Positions 1 through 5,860 of a stretch of 14,473 nucleotides of DNA are shown here, one piece after another. This DNA is from Microbacteriaceae bacterium (GTDB lineage: Bacteria > Actinomycetota > Actinomycetes > Actinomycetales > Microbacteriaceae). The translations under genes and the position numbers were made by a program. The stretch is from NCBI GenBank assembly GCA_012719255.1, contig JAAYAS010000185.1:1-14473 (forward strand), given 5' to 3'. The first letter of the stretch is position 1. Each line of letters opens with the position of its first letter. The notes beneath the pieces were generated by a model, which saw nothing but the letters and a program-made list of their open reading frames with translations, ran no database searches and was not told the origin of the DNA.

Positions 1-836
1 ACGCCGACGAGCACGACGCGGCCGGCGAGGTCGCGGGCGTAGAACGCCTGCTCGTAGGTGGCGGGGATGCCGACGGCGTCGATGACGACGTCGGCGCCGT
101 CGCCGCCGGTGAGCTCGCGGATCGCCTCGACGGCGTCGCGCTCCTTCGAGTTCACGGCGTGGGTCGCGCCGAACCGCATCGCCTGCTCGAGCTTGCGCCC
201 GTCGACGTCGACGGCGATGATCGTCGTCGCGCCGGCGAGCTTCGCGCCGGCGATCGCGGCGGTGCCGACGCCGCCGCAGCCGATCACCGCGACCGATTCG
301 CCGCGGCGCACCGCGCCGGTGTTGATCGCGGCGCCGGCGCCGGCCATGATGCCGCAGCCGAGCAGGCCGACGGCGGCCGGGTCGGCGCTCGGGTCGACCT
401 TCGTGCACTGGCCGGCGGCGACGAGCGTCTTCTCGATGAACGCGCCGATGCCGAGCGCGGGCGAGAGCTCGGTGCCGTCGTCGAGGGTCATCCTCTGCGC
501 GGCGTTGTGGGTCGCGAAGCAGTACTGCGCCTCGCCGCGCTTGCAGGCGCGGCACTCGCCGCACACGGCGCGCCAGTTCAGCACGACGAAGTCGCCGGGC
601 TCGAGGCCGGTGACGCCGTCGCCGACCTGCTCGACGACGCCCGCGGCCTCGTGGCCGAGCAGGTACGGGTAGTCGTCGCCGATGCCGCCCTGCACGTAGT
701 GGAGGTCGGTGTGGCAGACCCCGCAGGCCTGGATGCGGACGACCGCCTCGCCGGGGCCGGCGTCGGGGACGTTGACGGTGACGAGCTCGACCGGCGCGTT
801 CTTCTCGCGCACGATCACGCCCTGGACTTGCTGCAT
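1..836 (-). CDS. mscR: S-(hydroxymethyl)mycothiol dehydrogenase, 3' end outside window
   Basis: Zinc-dependent medium-chain alcohol dehydrogenase. The family oxidises the mycothiol-formaldehyde adduct with NAD in the cytoplasm, and so detoxifies formaldehyde in mycothiol users. 278 residues are visible and the frame runs off the left edge; the family is about 360 aa, so the C-terminal quarter is missing. Visible: CGVCHTD (38-44) with catalytic zinc ligand C41, GHEAAG with H62, the third ligand C161 in LLGCG, a structural-zinc lobe C92-C95-C98-C106, and a nucleotide-binding GCGGVG at 186-191 followed by an acidic VDVDGRK strand end. The ATG at 836 has an AAGGAG at 842-847 with 5-nt spacing. 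The lobe sequence and overall match favour the mycothiol enzyme over a generic ADH, but a general AdhE2-type alcohol dehydrogenase cannot be excluded. Confidence 0.9.
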   Translation of the reverse strand, partial: MQQVQGVIVREKNAPVELVTVNVPDAGPGEAVVRIQACGVCHTDLHYVQGGIGDDYPYLLGHEAAGVVEQVGDGVTGLEPGDFVVLNWRAVCGECRACKRGEAQYCFATHNAAQRMTLDDGTELSPALGIGAFIEKTLVAAGQCTKVDPSADPAAVGLLGCGIMAGAGAAINTGAVRRGESVAVIGCGGVGTAAIAGAKLAGATTIIAVDVDGRKLEQAMRFGATHAVNSKERDAVEAIRELTGGDGADVVIDAVGIPATYEQAFYARDLAGRVVLVG

Positions 837-977
837 CGCTGCTCCTTCGTGGCAGGCCGCCGCGGCGCGCGACGGCGCCGGCGGCGGGAGGGGTTCGAGG
901 GTCCCCGGATCATGTCACGCGGGGATCAGCGCGGCCTGACCGGGATGCGCCGGCCCGCCCGGAGCGTGCGGCGGGCG

Positions 978-1028
978 CGCGAACCGGCCCCGGGCATCCT
1001 GTCATCGGATGCCCGGGGCCGGTTCGCG
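978..1028 (-). terminator. 22-bp perfect hairpin, likely terminator of the csbD-like gene
   Basis: The arms 978-999 and 1007-1028 are exact reverse complements of 22 bp around the 7-nt loop TGTCATC. The structure starts 20 nt past the stop of the csbD-like gene and lies between it and mscR on the same strand. There is no T tract after it, so it would be the U-less type common in high-GC actinobacteria. It probably keeps stress transcription from reading into mscR. Confidence 0.75.
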
Positions 1029-1047
1029 TCGGCGGAGTCGCTGCCGG

Positions 1048-1242
1048 TCAGTCCTTGCCGCGCAGCTTGTCGACGGCGTCGGTGATGCCGTCGCGCACGT
1101 CGTCGACCTTCTCCTTGAATCCGGCGGCGGCCTGGTCGCCCTTGCCGTCGCGGCGGAGGTCGTCGTTGTCGGTGACGGCGCCGGCCGCCTCCTTCGCGCG
1201 GCCCTTGAGGTCCTCGCCCTTGTGCTCCATGCGGTCGGTCAT
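1048..1242 (-). CDS. CsbD-like small stress protein
   Basis: 64-residue, very hydrophilic, lysine- and aspartate-rich helical protein matching the CsbD family (general stress proteins, UPF0337). Signature features are KGEDLKGRAKEAAGAVTDND near the N-terminus and a GKGDQAAAGFKEKVDDV segment near the C-terminus. The family is induced by general stress in many bacteria; no biochemical activity is established. The ATG at 1242 is chosen because an AAGGAG (1250-1255) sits 7 nt upstream and the family begins just before this point; a longer frame reaching 1482 would add about 80 residues of arginine/serine-rich non-family sequence. It stands alone, with a strong hairpin behind it. No clear promoter hexamers were found in 1256-1417. 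Confidence 0.9.
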   Translation of the reverse strand: MTDRMEHKGEDLKGRAKEAAGAVTDNDDLRRDGKGDQAAAGFKEKVDDVRDGITDAVDKLRGKD

Positions 1243-1417
1243 GCGATCACTCCTTCTCGCTCGTGCGGTCGACGACGACTCTCCCGCACCGCACTGGATG
1301 GAGACTGATCGATCCTTGTGGATGTGCGGCGAATCCGGTGCGGCGAGGGCGATCGGGCGCGCTACGCGCGCGGGTCGGCGTTGCGCGCGCGGATCGATGG
1401 GAGCGGACCAACGCGCG
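1243..1417. other. Intergenic region between the csbD-like gene and the regulator gene
   Basis: 175 bp without a credible ORF. It holds the csbD-like ribosome binding site (1250-1255) and a short GCGCGC-TAC-GCGCGC hairpin (1357-1371) downstream of the regulator stop, which could help end that transcript. Promoter elements for csbD must lie here but I see no clear -10 or -35. Confidence 0.4.
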
Positions 1418-1735
1418 TCACTGCTCGGCGCCGGCCTCGAGGGCGAGCTGCTGCAGCGCCGCGAGATGTCCGTCGAAGGCACGACGACCGGCGTCGGTGA
1501 GTGCGACTCGGGTGCGCCGGCGCCGGTCGTCGTGCTCGGGCGAGGCGTGCTTCGAGGTGGTGGCGTACCCGAGCTCGACGAGGCGTCGAACCGTCTTCGA
1601 CAGGTTCGCCTCGCTGATGCCGAGCATCTCCATCAGGCCCGGGAACTCGGCGAAGTCGATCGGCCGCAGCATCGCGCACAGGCGCAAGCGGGTCGGGGCG
1701 TGGATCGCCTCGTCGAAGCGGGGTTCAGACGGCAT
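1418..1735 (-). CDS. Small winged-helix transcriptional regulator (MarR/ArsR-like)
   Basis: 105 residues forming a single winged-helix DNA-binding domain with no extra ligand domain. The opening FDEAIHAPTRLRLCAML is typical of the short one-domain regulators that are often called ArsR- or MarR-like. The recognition region is GISEANLSKTVRRLVELGYA (39-58) and the wing follows in SPEHDDRRRRTRVALTDAGR (65-84). The ATG at 1735 has GGGAG at 1743-1747, 7 nt upstream. It begins inside the preceding membrane-protein gene (11-nt overlap), so translation is probably coupled. Regulators of this type usually sense or autoregulate with the co-encoded membrane protein; the effector is unknown. Confidence 0.85.
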   Translation of the reverse strand: MPSEPRFDEAIHAPTRLRLCAMLRPIDFAEFPGLMEMLGISEANLSKTVRRLVELGYATTSKHASPEHDDRRRRTRVALTDAGRRAFDGHLAALQQLALEAGAEQ

Positions 1736-2204
1736 CGCGCAGCTCCCGGGCCTGGACCCGGTCGTAGCGGAGGCCGCCGAGGAGCATCGCCAGGAAGGCG
1801 ATCCCCACCGGTACCGCCGCCCAGGGTCGGTGGTCGCTCGCGACGAGCATCGCGACTGCGAGGAGCGACAGCAGCACGACCGCACCCATCGCGATGAGCA
1901 GCGCCAGACTGCGCGGCCCCGCCGGGCGGTTCGCCGACAGCCCCGACTGCTTGGCGAGGCCCCGTTCCATGAGCACGAGAGCGACGCAGGCGCCGATGAG
2001 GACGGTCGCCACGGTCGTCGTGCCGTCGAGGATCGGCGCGGCCACGATCGCCGCGGTGATGATCGCGAGCGCGGGGTAGTACCACGCGGCGGCCCGGGTC
2101 CGGCGGGCGAGCGTCTCCCGATCGGCCCGCAGCCCGTCGAGGGCGGCCTGTGCGTCGATGCGCCTGCGTCGGTCGTTCGAGTTGGTTTCCATGCGGTTGA
2201 GCAT
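1725..2204 (-). CDS. Four-helix membrane protein paired with the regulator
   Basis: 159 residues. A basic, hydrophilic N-terminus (about 35 residues containing NDRRRRIDAQAALDGLRADR) precedes four hydrophobic segments: WYYPALAIITAAIVAAP, TVATVLIGACVALVLM, LALLIAMGAVVLLSLLAVAML and AVPVGIAFLAMLLGGL. It resembles a widespread uncharacterised actinobacterial family of short membrane proteins encoded next to a one-domain regulator. The start is uncertain: ATG at 2204 (used) or 2192 both lack a Shine-Dalgarno, and a TTG at 2228 is a third option. It overlaps the regulator gene by 11 nt, so the two form an operon. No catalytic motif is visible, and I do not assign a function. Confidence 0.75.
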   Translation of the reverse strand: MLNRMETNSNDRRRRIDAQAALDGLRADRETLARRTRAAAWYYPALAIITAAIVAAPILDGTTTVATVLIGACVALVLMERGLAKQSGLSANRPAGPRSLALLIAMGAVVLLSLLAVAMLVASDHRPWAAVPVGIAFLAMLLGGLRYDRVQARELRDAV

Positions 2205-2226
2205 TTCACTTGACCCCGGGTTGAGC
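2195..2226. promoter_or_regulatory. Possible operator: direct repeat GGTTGAGCA at the start of the regulator operon
   Basis: GGTTGAGCA occurs at 2195-2203 and again at 2219-2227, exactly 24 bp apart, across the candidate start codons of the membrane-protein gene. A spacing near two helical turns on the leader of a regulator operon suggests an autoregulatory site. This is inference from position and repetition only. Confidence 0.3.
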
Positions 2227-2261
2227 AAGATGAGCAGCCTGGGAATACGCCGGAAACGATG

Positions 2262-2291
2262 AAGGCCCCGATCCTCACGGATCGGGGCCTT
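2262..2291 (-). terminator. Terminator of tRNA-fMet copy 1
   Basis: A 13-bp perfect stem AAGGCCCCGATCC / GGATCGGGGCCTT with a 4-nt loop. On the transcribed (minus) strand the loop reads GUGA, a GNRA tetraloop, and is followed by a moderately T-rich stretch. A smaller 6-bp hairpin CCGCAG-ACG-CTGCGG (2296-2310) lies between it and the tRNA 3' end. Confidence 0.85.
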
Positions 2292-2313
2292 CGCGCCGCA
2301 GACGCTGCGGAAT

Positions 2314-2390
2314 TGGTTGCGGGGGCAGGATTTGAACCTACGACCTCCGGGTTATGAGCCCGGCGAGCTACCGAACTGCTCCACCCCGCG
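2314..2390 (-). tRNA. Initiator tRNA-fMet (CAT), copy 1
   Basis: 77 nt with encoded CCA at the 3' end. The acceptor arm CGCGGGG / CCCCGCA has the C1-A72 mismatch that marks bacterial initiator tRNA. The anticodon loop CTCATAA (anticodon complement at 2354-2356) is closed by a CCGGG/CCCGG stem with the three G-C pairs needed for P-site entry, and the D stem has A11-U24. The T loop is TTCAAAT. It differs from copy 2 only by T versus C at position 16 in the D loop. Confidence 0.97.
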
Positions 2391-2402
2391 GCACGAATGA
2401 AC

Positions 2403-2432
2403 ACATTACCAGACCGTTGCACGGAAGTCCAA
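2403..2432 (-). promoter_or_regulatory. Promoter of tRNA-fMet copy 1
   Basis: Reading the minus strand: -35 TTGGAC (2427-2432), an 18-nt spacer, and -10 TAATGT (2403-2408), placing the start of transcription about 6 nt before the tRNA. Good match to the housekeeping sigma consensus. Confidence 0.7.
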
Positions 2433-2489
2433 CTCTGTTCACCTGACCTCGCCTGAGCACGGGCACCGGAGCCGCTTCGTGCAACGAGG

Positions 2490-2519
2490 AAGGCCCCGAT
2501 CCGTGAGGATCGGGGCCTT
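2490..2519 (-). terminator. Terminator of tRNA-fMet copy 2, loop inverted relative to copy 1
   Basis: Same 13-bp stem as copy 1, but the plus-strand loop is GTGA instead of TCAC, the exact reverse complement. On the transcribed strand the loop reads UCAC, so it is not a GNRA loop here. The accessory 6-bp hairpin is conserved at 2524-2538. Confidence 0.85.
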
Positions 2520-2541
2520 CGTGCCGCAGACGCTGCGGAAT

Positions 2542-2618
2542 TGGTTGCGGGGGCAGGATTTGAACCTACGACCTCCGGGTTATGAGCCCGGCGAGCTACC
2601 GAGCTGCTCCACCCCGCG
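2542..2618 (-). tRNA. Initiator tRNA-fMet (CAT), copy 2
   Basis: 77 nt with encoded CCA. It has the same initiator hallmarks as copy 1: C1-A72 mismatch, three G-C pairs in the anticodon stem, A11-U24 in the D stem. The anticodon complement is at 2582-2584. The D loop carries C16 where copy 1 has T16, so both should be functional. Confidence 0.97.
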
Positions 2619-2630
2619 GCACAAGGATCA

Positions 2631-2658
2631 ACACTAGCACAGGACTCCGCCGATGCAA
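2631..2658 (-). promoter_or_regulatory. Promoter of tRNA-fMet copy 2
   Basis: Minus strand: -35 TTGCAT (2653-2658), 16-nt spacer, -10 TAGTGT (2631-2636). It is weaker and more tightly spaced than the promoter of copy 1, and its sequence is different, so the two genes are probably expressed independently. Confidence 0.55.
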
Positions 2659-2835
2659 GCGGGATGCGTGTCGGCGCGGCATCAGCGGAGCGGGCGCTCG
2701 ACGACGCCGGCCGACGAGGAGCCCACCGCGAGGACCCCGCCGGCGAGAACCCCGCCGGCGATGTCGGAGGCTCGTGGTCCGATGGAATCGATCGAGAGCT
2801 CCACCCGCATCGACTGCACCGAGGAGGTGCGCGAC
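2659..2835. other. Leader region of the HNH gene with a 15-bp tandem repeat
   Basis: This stretch is open in the HNH reading frame, but the part to the left lies in the tRNA promoter, so it is unlikely to be translated. ACCCCGCCGGCGA occurs at 2734-2746 and 2749-2761 (15-bp period, two copies). The HNH ribosome binding site GAGGAGG is at 2821-2827. I see no clear -35/-10. Confidence 0.4.
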
Positions 2836-4371
2836 ATGTCCGAGTCCGACGCTCCCCCACCCATCCCCGACCGGTCCGAGCAGCCCCGCCGGCCCGCCCC
2901 CTTCGTCGCCGCGCGCGCGGCGATCGACGCCGTCGCGACGCTGCTGCACGAGTCGCAGCGCGGCCGCGCCATCGCCGACCACCTCGACACGCTCGCCATG
3001 CACGCGGCCTGGCGGACCGTGACCGACCTCACCCGCGGCCGCGACTCCTCGTGCTTCGACGCCGAGCTGCTCTCGGCGGCGGCCGAGATCGGCATCGCGA
3101 CCCGCGCCTCCGATCGCACCGTGCTGCGCCGCATCTACCGGGCGGTCGACCTGCACGAGCGGTTCCCGGCCACGGCCGCGCGGTTCAGCACGGGCGCGGT
3201 CACCCTCGCCCACGTCGAGGCGATCATCGACGAGGGGCAGTGCCTCCTCGACGACGACGCGCTCCTCGCCGAGTACGAGGCCGATCTGCTCGACCGCGCG
3301 CCCGAGTGCACGCCCGGGCAGCTGCGGTCCGCCGCCCGGCGCGTCGCCGCCGAGCTCGACCCGGCGGGGTTCGCCGAGCGGCACGGCCGCGCGAAGGCAG
3401 AGCGGCACGTGCGCGTCGACGACCTCGCCGACGGCATGAGCCTCCTCACGGCGCTGCTCCCCTCGACCGTGGCGCACGCGATCCACGACCGCCTCACCGA
3501 GCTCGCCCGCACCTGCGACCGCGAGCGCGACGCGTGGGGCCGCGACCGGCCGGGCGGGCCCCTCGGCCCCGACGCCGACGCGCCCGTCGTGCCCTGGTGC
3601 CGCTGCACCGGCGAGCCCGGATGCGCGTGCCGACCCGACGACGCCGGCTGCGGTTGCGACGCCCCCGATCACGCGACGAGCAGCGGGCTGCGTCCCGCCC
3701 GGGGCGCCGGCGACCGGGCGGAGGCGCACGAGCCCGACGACGAGGCCGCCGAGTCGCTCCGCGACGAGCGGCGCTTCGACGAGATGCGCGCCGACGCGCT
3801 CGCCGACCTGCTGCTCGCGGGCCGGCTCGACGCCCGCTCGCCGCACGCGGCGATCAACGGCATCCGCGGGCGGGTCGCGATCACCGTTCCCGCGCTGACG
3901 CTGGTCGGCGTCGACGACGAGCCGGCGATGCTCGACGGCGTCGGCCCCATCCCCCTCGACGCCGCGAAGGCGCTCTGCGCCGGCGCGTCGGTGTGGTTGC
4001 GGCTGCTCACCGATCCGGCGACGGGCGAGGCGATCACCGCCGATGCCTACCGCCCCACCGCCGAGCTGCGCCGCTTCGTCGAGACCCGCGACCAGCACTG
4101 CCGCGCACCCGGCTGCCGCCGCGCCGCGATCCGCTGCGACTTCGACCACACCCTGGCGCACGCCGAGGGCGGGCCGACCTCGAGCACGAACGGCGCCATG
4201 CTCTGCCGCCGCCACCACACGATGAAGCACCGCGGCTGGCGGCTCGTGCAGTCGCGGCGGGGCGCGCTCACCTGGATCAGCCCGAGCGGACGCCGCCGCG
4301 CGAGCACCCCGAACCGCGCGGCCCGGCCCTGGACCGCCGCGCGCCTCGCCGAGTTCCGCCGGACGGCCTGA
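2836..4371 (+). CDS. DUF222 domain HNH endonuclease-like protein
   Basis: 511 residues. An N-terminal alpha-helical DUF222 domain (about 25-380) is followed by a C-terminal HNH nuclease domain (about 415-475): CRAPGC (C422, C427), CDFDHT (D437, H438) and CRRHH (C457, H460, H461) give the two zinc-binding knuckles and the catalytic histidine. This family is abundant and often multicopy in actinobacteria and includes the REP13E12-type mycobacterial repeats; its target and role are unknown. The ATG at 2836 is chosen for GAGGAGG 8 nt upstream. The frame is open for 61 codons further upstream, but that would overlap the tRNA promoter. An insert at 255-274 holds three CxC motifs (CRC, CAC, CGC) not required for the HNH fold. 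It converges on the MFS gene with 58 bp between, and I see no convincing terminator there. Confidence 0.9.
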   Translation: MSESDAPPPIPDRSEQPRRPAPFVAARAAIDAVATLLHESQRGRAIADHLDTLAMHAAWRTVTDLTRGRDSSCFDAELLSAAAEIGIATRASDRTVLRRIYRAVDLHERFPATAARFSTGAVTLAHVEAIIDEGQCLLDDDALLAEYEADLLDRAPECTPGQLRSAARRVAAELDPAGFAERHGRAKAERHVRVDDLADGMSLLTALLPSTVAHAIHDRLTELARTCDRERDAWGRDRPGGPLGPDADAPVVPWCRCTGEPGCACRPDDAGCGCDAPDHATSSGLRPARGAGDRAEAHEPDDEAAESLRDERRFDEMRADALADLLLAGRLDARSPHAAINGIRGRVAITVPALTLVGVDDEPAMLDGVGPIPLDAAKALCAGASVWLRLLTDPATGEAITADAYRPTAELRRFVETRDQHCRAPGCRRAAIRCDFDHTLAHAEGGPTSSTNGAMLCRRHHTMKHRGWRLVQSRRGALTWISPSGRRRASTPNRAARPWTAARLAEFRRTA

Positions 4372-4429
4372 ACGGAGGCACCACCCGCTGGCCGTACCCG
4401 TCGAGCGGTCCGACGCCGGCCCGACCGGC

Positions 4430-5728
4430 TCAGCCGGCGCGCACCTCGCGCACCCGGCCGCTCCAGCGCGCCCACAGCACGATCGGCACGATGAGCAGGG
4501 CGAGCACTCCCCCGACGACGCCGAGCGCCTCGTAGCTCCAGCCCGCCATGATCAGCCCCGACGCACCGCCGCCGGTCGCGCCCGCGAGCGAGATGAGCAC
4601 CTCGATCGTGCCCTGCGTCTTCGGCCGGTTCTCGGGCACCGTCGCGTCGACCACGAGCGCGGTGCCCGCGATGAGCCCGAAGTTCCAGCCGACGCCGAGC
4701 AGCACGAGCGCGACGATCAGCAGCGTCAGCGAATCGCCCGGCGCGATCGCCGCCAGCGCGCCCGACACGAGCAGCGTCGCGCCCGAGGCCACCGCCATCG
4801 GGATGCGGCCGACCCGGTCGACGAGCCGCCCGGTGACGAGCGACGGCAGGTACATCGCGCCGATGTGCAGCCCGATGACGAGGCCCACCGGTCCGAGCCC
4901 GTGCCCGAAGTGCTCCATGTGCACCGGCGTCATCGTCATGATCGCGACCATCGTGATCTGCGAGAGCACCATCACCGCCGCGCCGACGACCGCGCCGAAC
5001 CCGACCCGCGGGCGCTCGGCGGGAGCGTCCGAGCGCGCGGCCGCGGCCTCCCGCTCGCGCTCGTGCTCGCGGTCGGCGATCTCCCGCGCGACGAGGTACG
5101 GATCGGGCCGCAGCAGCGCGAAGAGCACCGCGCCCGCGCCGAGGAACGCCACCGCCGCGAGCAGGAACGGGCCCGCGTACCGGGGCAGCCCCATCCCGTC
5201 GGCGAGCGCCCCGAGCGGCGCCACGAGGTTCGGTCCGGCGACCGCGCCGAGCGTCGTCGACACCATCGCGACGCTCACCGCCGTCGCCCTCCGCGCAGGC
5301 GGGGCGAGGTCGGTGCCGGCGTAGCGGGCCTGCAGGTTCGTCGAGGTGCCGGCGCCGTACACGAACAGCGAGGCGAGCAGCAGCCAGACGCTCCCGACCG
5401 CCGCCGAGAGCACCACCGCGATCGCGCCGACGCCGCCGGTGAGGAAGCCGAGCCCGAGGCCGATGCGCCGGCCCCAGCGCTGCGCGATGCGGCCGACGAC
5501 GAACGCCGACAGTGCCGCGCCGAGCGTGAACAGCATCGACGGCACGCCGCCGAAGCGCTCCGAGCCGAGCAGCTCGGTCGCGAGCAGCGAGCCGACGGTG
5601 ATGCCCGCCGCGAGGCCGGCGCCCCCGAGCACCTGGCTCGCGACGACCACCCGCAGCGTGCGGCGCTGCAGCCGCTCGCGGGCGGCGGGGTCGGCGACCG
5701 CGTCGGCGTGGGCGATCCGCTGCGTCAT
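4430..5728 (-). CDS. Major facilitator superfamily transporter
   Basis: 432 residues with about 12 hydrophobic segments in two halves, split by a charged cytoplasmic loop (about 218-245) rich in REHEREREAAAA. The motif A loops are visible after TM2 (GRIAQRWGRR) and at the equivalent point of the second half (GRLVDRVGRIP), as in proton-coupled drug or metabolite exporters. A short hydrophilic N-terminus of about 25 residues precedes TM1. The ATG at 5728 has AAGGAG 6 nt upstream. Nothing in the neighbourhood points to a substrate; export of a drug or metabolite is only the default guess. It is monocistronic, followed by the convergent HNH gene, with a terminator of the next gene upstream. Confidence 0.88.
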   Translation of the reverse strand: MTQRIAHADAVADPAARERLQRRTLRVVVASQVLGGAGLAAGITVGSLLATELLGSERFGGVPSMLFTLGAALSAFVVGRIAQRWGRRIGLGLGFLTGGVGAIAVVLSAAVGSVWLLLASLFVYGAGTSTNLQARYAGTDLAPPARRATAVSVAMVSTTLGAVAGPNLVAPLGALADGMGLPRYAGPFLLAAVAFLGAGAVLFALLRPDPYLVAREIADREHEREREAAAARSDAPAERPRVGFGAVVGAAVMVLSQITMVAIMTMTPVHMEHFGHGLGPVGLVIGLHIGAMYLPSLVTGRLVDRVGRIPMAVASGATLLVSGALAAIAPGDSLTLLIVALVLLGVGWNFGLIAGTALVVDATVPENRPKTQGTIEVLISLAGATGGGASGLIMAGWSYEALGVVGGVLALLIVPIVLWARWSGRVREVRAG

Positions 5729-5762
5729 GGTCGGCTCCTTCCGGCGGCGTCGCCGTGCATCG

Positions 5763-5796
5763 CGCGCGGCCCGACCGCGCGGTTCGCGACCGAACC
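5763..5796. promoter_or_regulatory. Inverted repeats upstream of the MFS gene
   Basis: GGTTCG-CGAC-CGAACC (5781-5796) is a 6-bp dyad and CCGCGCGG (5775-5782) is a short palindrome, both in the 5' region of the MFS gene and before the neighbouring terminator. They could be a repressor site, but in DNA this GC-rich short dyads are frequent. Confidence 0.25.
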
Positions 5797-5801
5797 TAGC
5801 A

Positions 5802-5839
5802 CCGCAGGCCGCCCTCCTCGACGGGTGGGCGGCCTGCGG
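5802..5839 (-). terminator. Terminator of the UPF0182 gene
   Basis: 13-bp perfect stem (5802-5814 with 5827-5839, arm CCGCAGGCCGCCC) around a 12-nt loop, starting 21 nt after the UPF0182 stop codon. There is no T tract. It separates UPF0182 from the MFS gene, which lies downstream on the same strand. Confidence 0.75.
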
Positions 5840-5860
5840 CGGCGGGATGCGCGGGGCGGG

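Larger units (their letters stand above)
2261..2394. repeat. 134-bp direct repeat, copy 1 (tRNA-fMet plus terminator)
   Basis: This segment and 2489-2622 are the same length and differ at six positions: four bases of the terminator loop, 2294 (C versus T at 2522) and 2375 (A versus G at 2603). The repeat begins just outside the terminator stem and ends 4 nt beyond the tRNA 5' end, so it covers gene and terminator but not the promoter. The unit period is 228 bp. Confidence 0.95.
2489..2622. repeat. 134-bp direct repeat, copy 2 (tRNA-fMet plus terminator)
   Basis: Second copy of the unit at 2261-2394, in the same orientation and with six differences. The 94 bp between the copies holds the copy 1 promoter and no gene. 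The sequences beyond the right end of each copy have diverged apart from short shared blocks near the -10 (AACAC). Confidence 0.95.

Noticed and set aside
2395..2488. Possible attachment site or mobile element between the tRNA copies
   Set aside because: No integrase, transposase or repeat of a tRNA 3' end beyond the tandem copies themselves; simple tandem duplication explains it.
2734..2763. Two 15-bp tandem units as a start of a CRISPR or iteron array
   Set aside because: Only two adjoining copies, no spacers and no replication or Cas gene nearby.
2653..2835. 61-codon N-terminal extension of the HNH protein
   Set aside because: It would start in the tRNA promoter; the ATG at 2836 has a strong ribosome binding site and the extension has no family character.
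1418..2860. Single 480-codon minus-strand frame running through the regulator, the membrane-protein gene and both tRNAs
   Set aside because: Only its last 105 codons make a recognisable protein; the rest crosses tRNA genes and another gene in a different frame.
4415..4438. GCCGGC-rich dyad between the HNH and MFS stops as a bidirectional terminator
   Set aside because: The best stems are 4-6 bp with very short loops and overlap the MFS coding end; not better than chance at this GC content.
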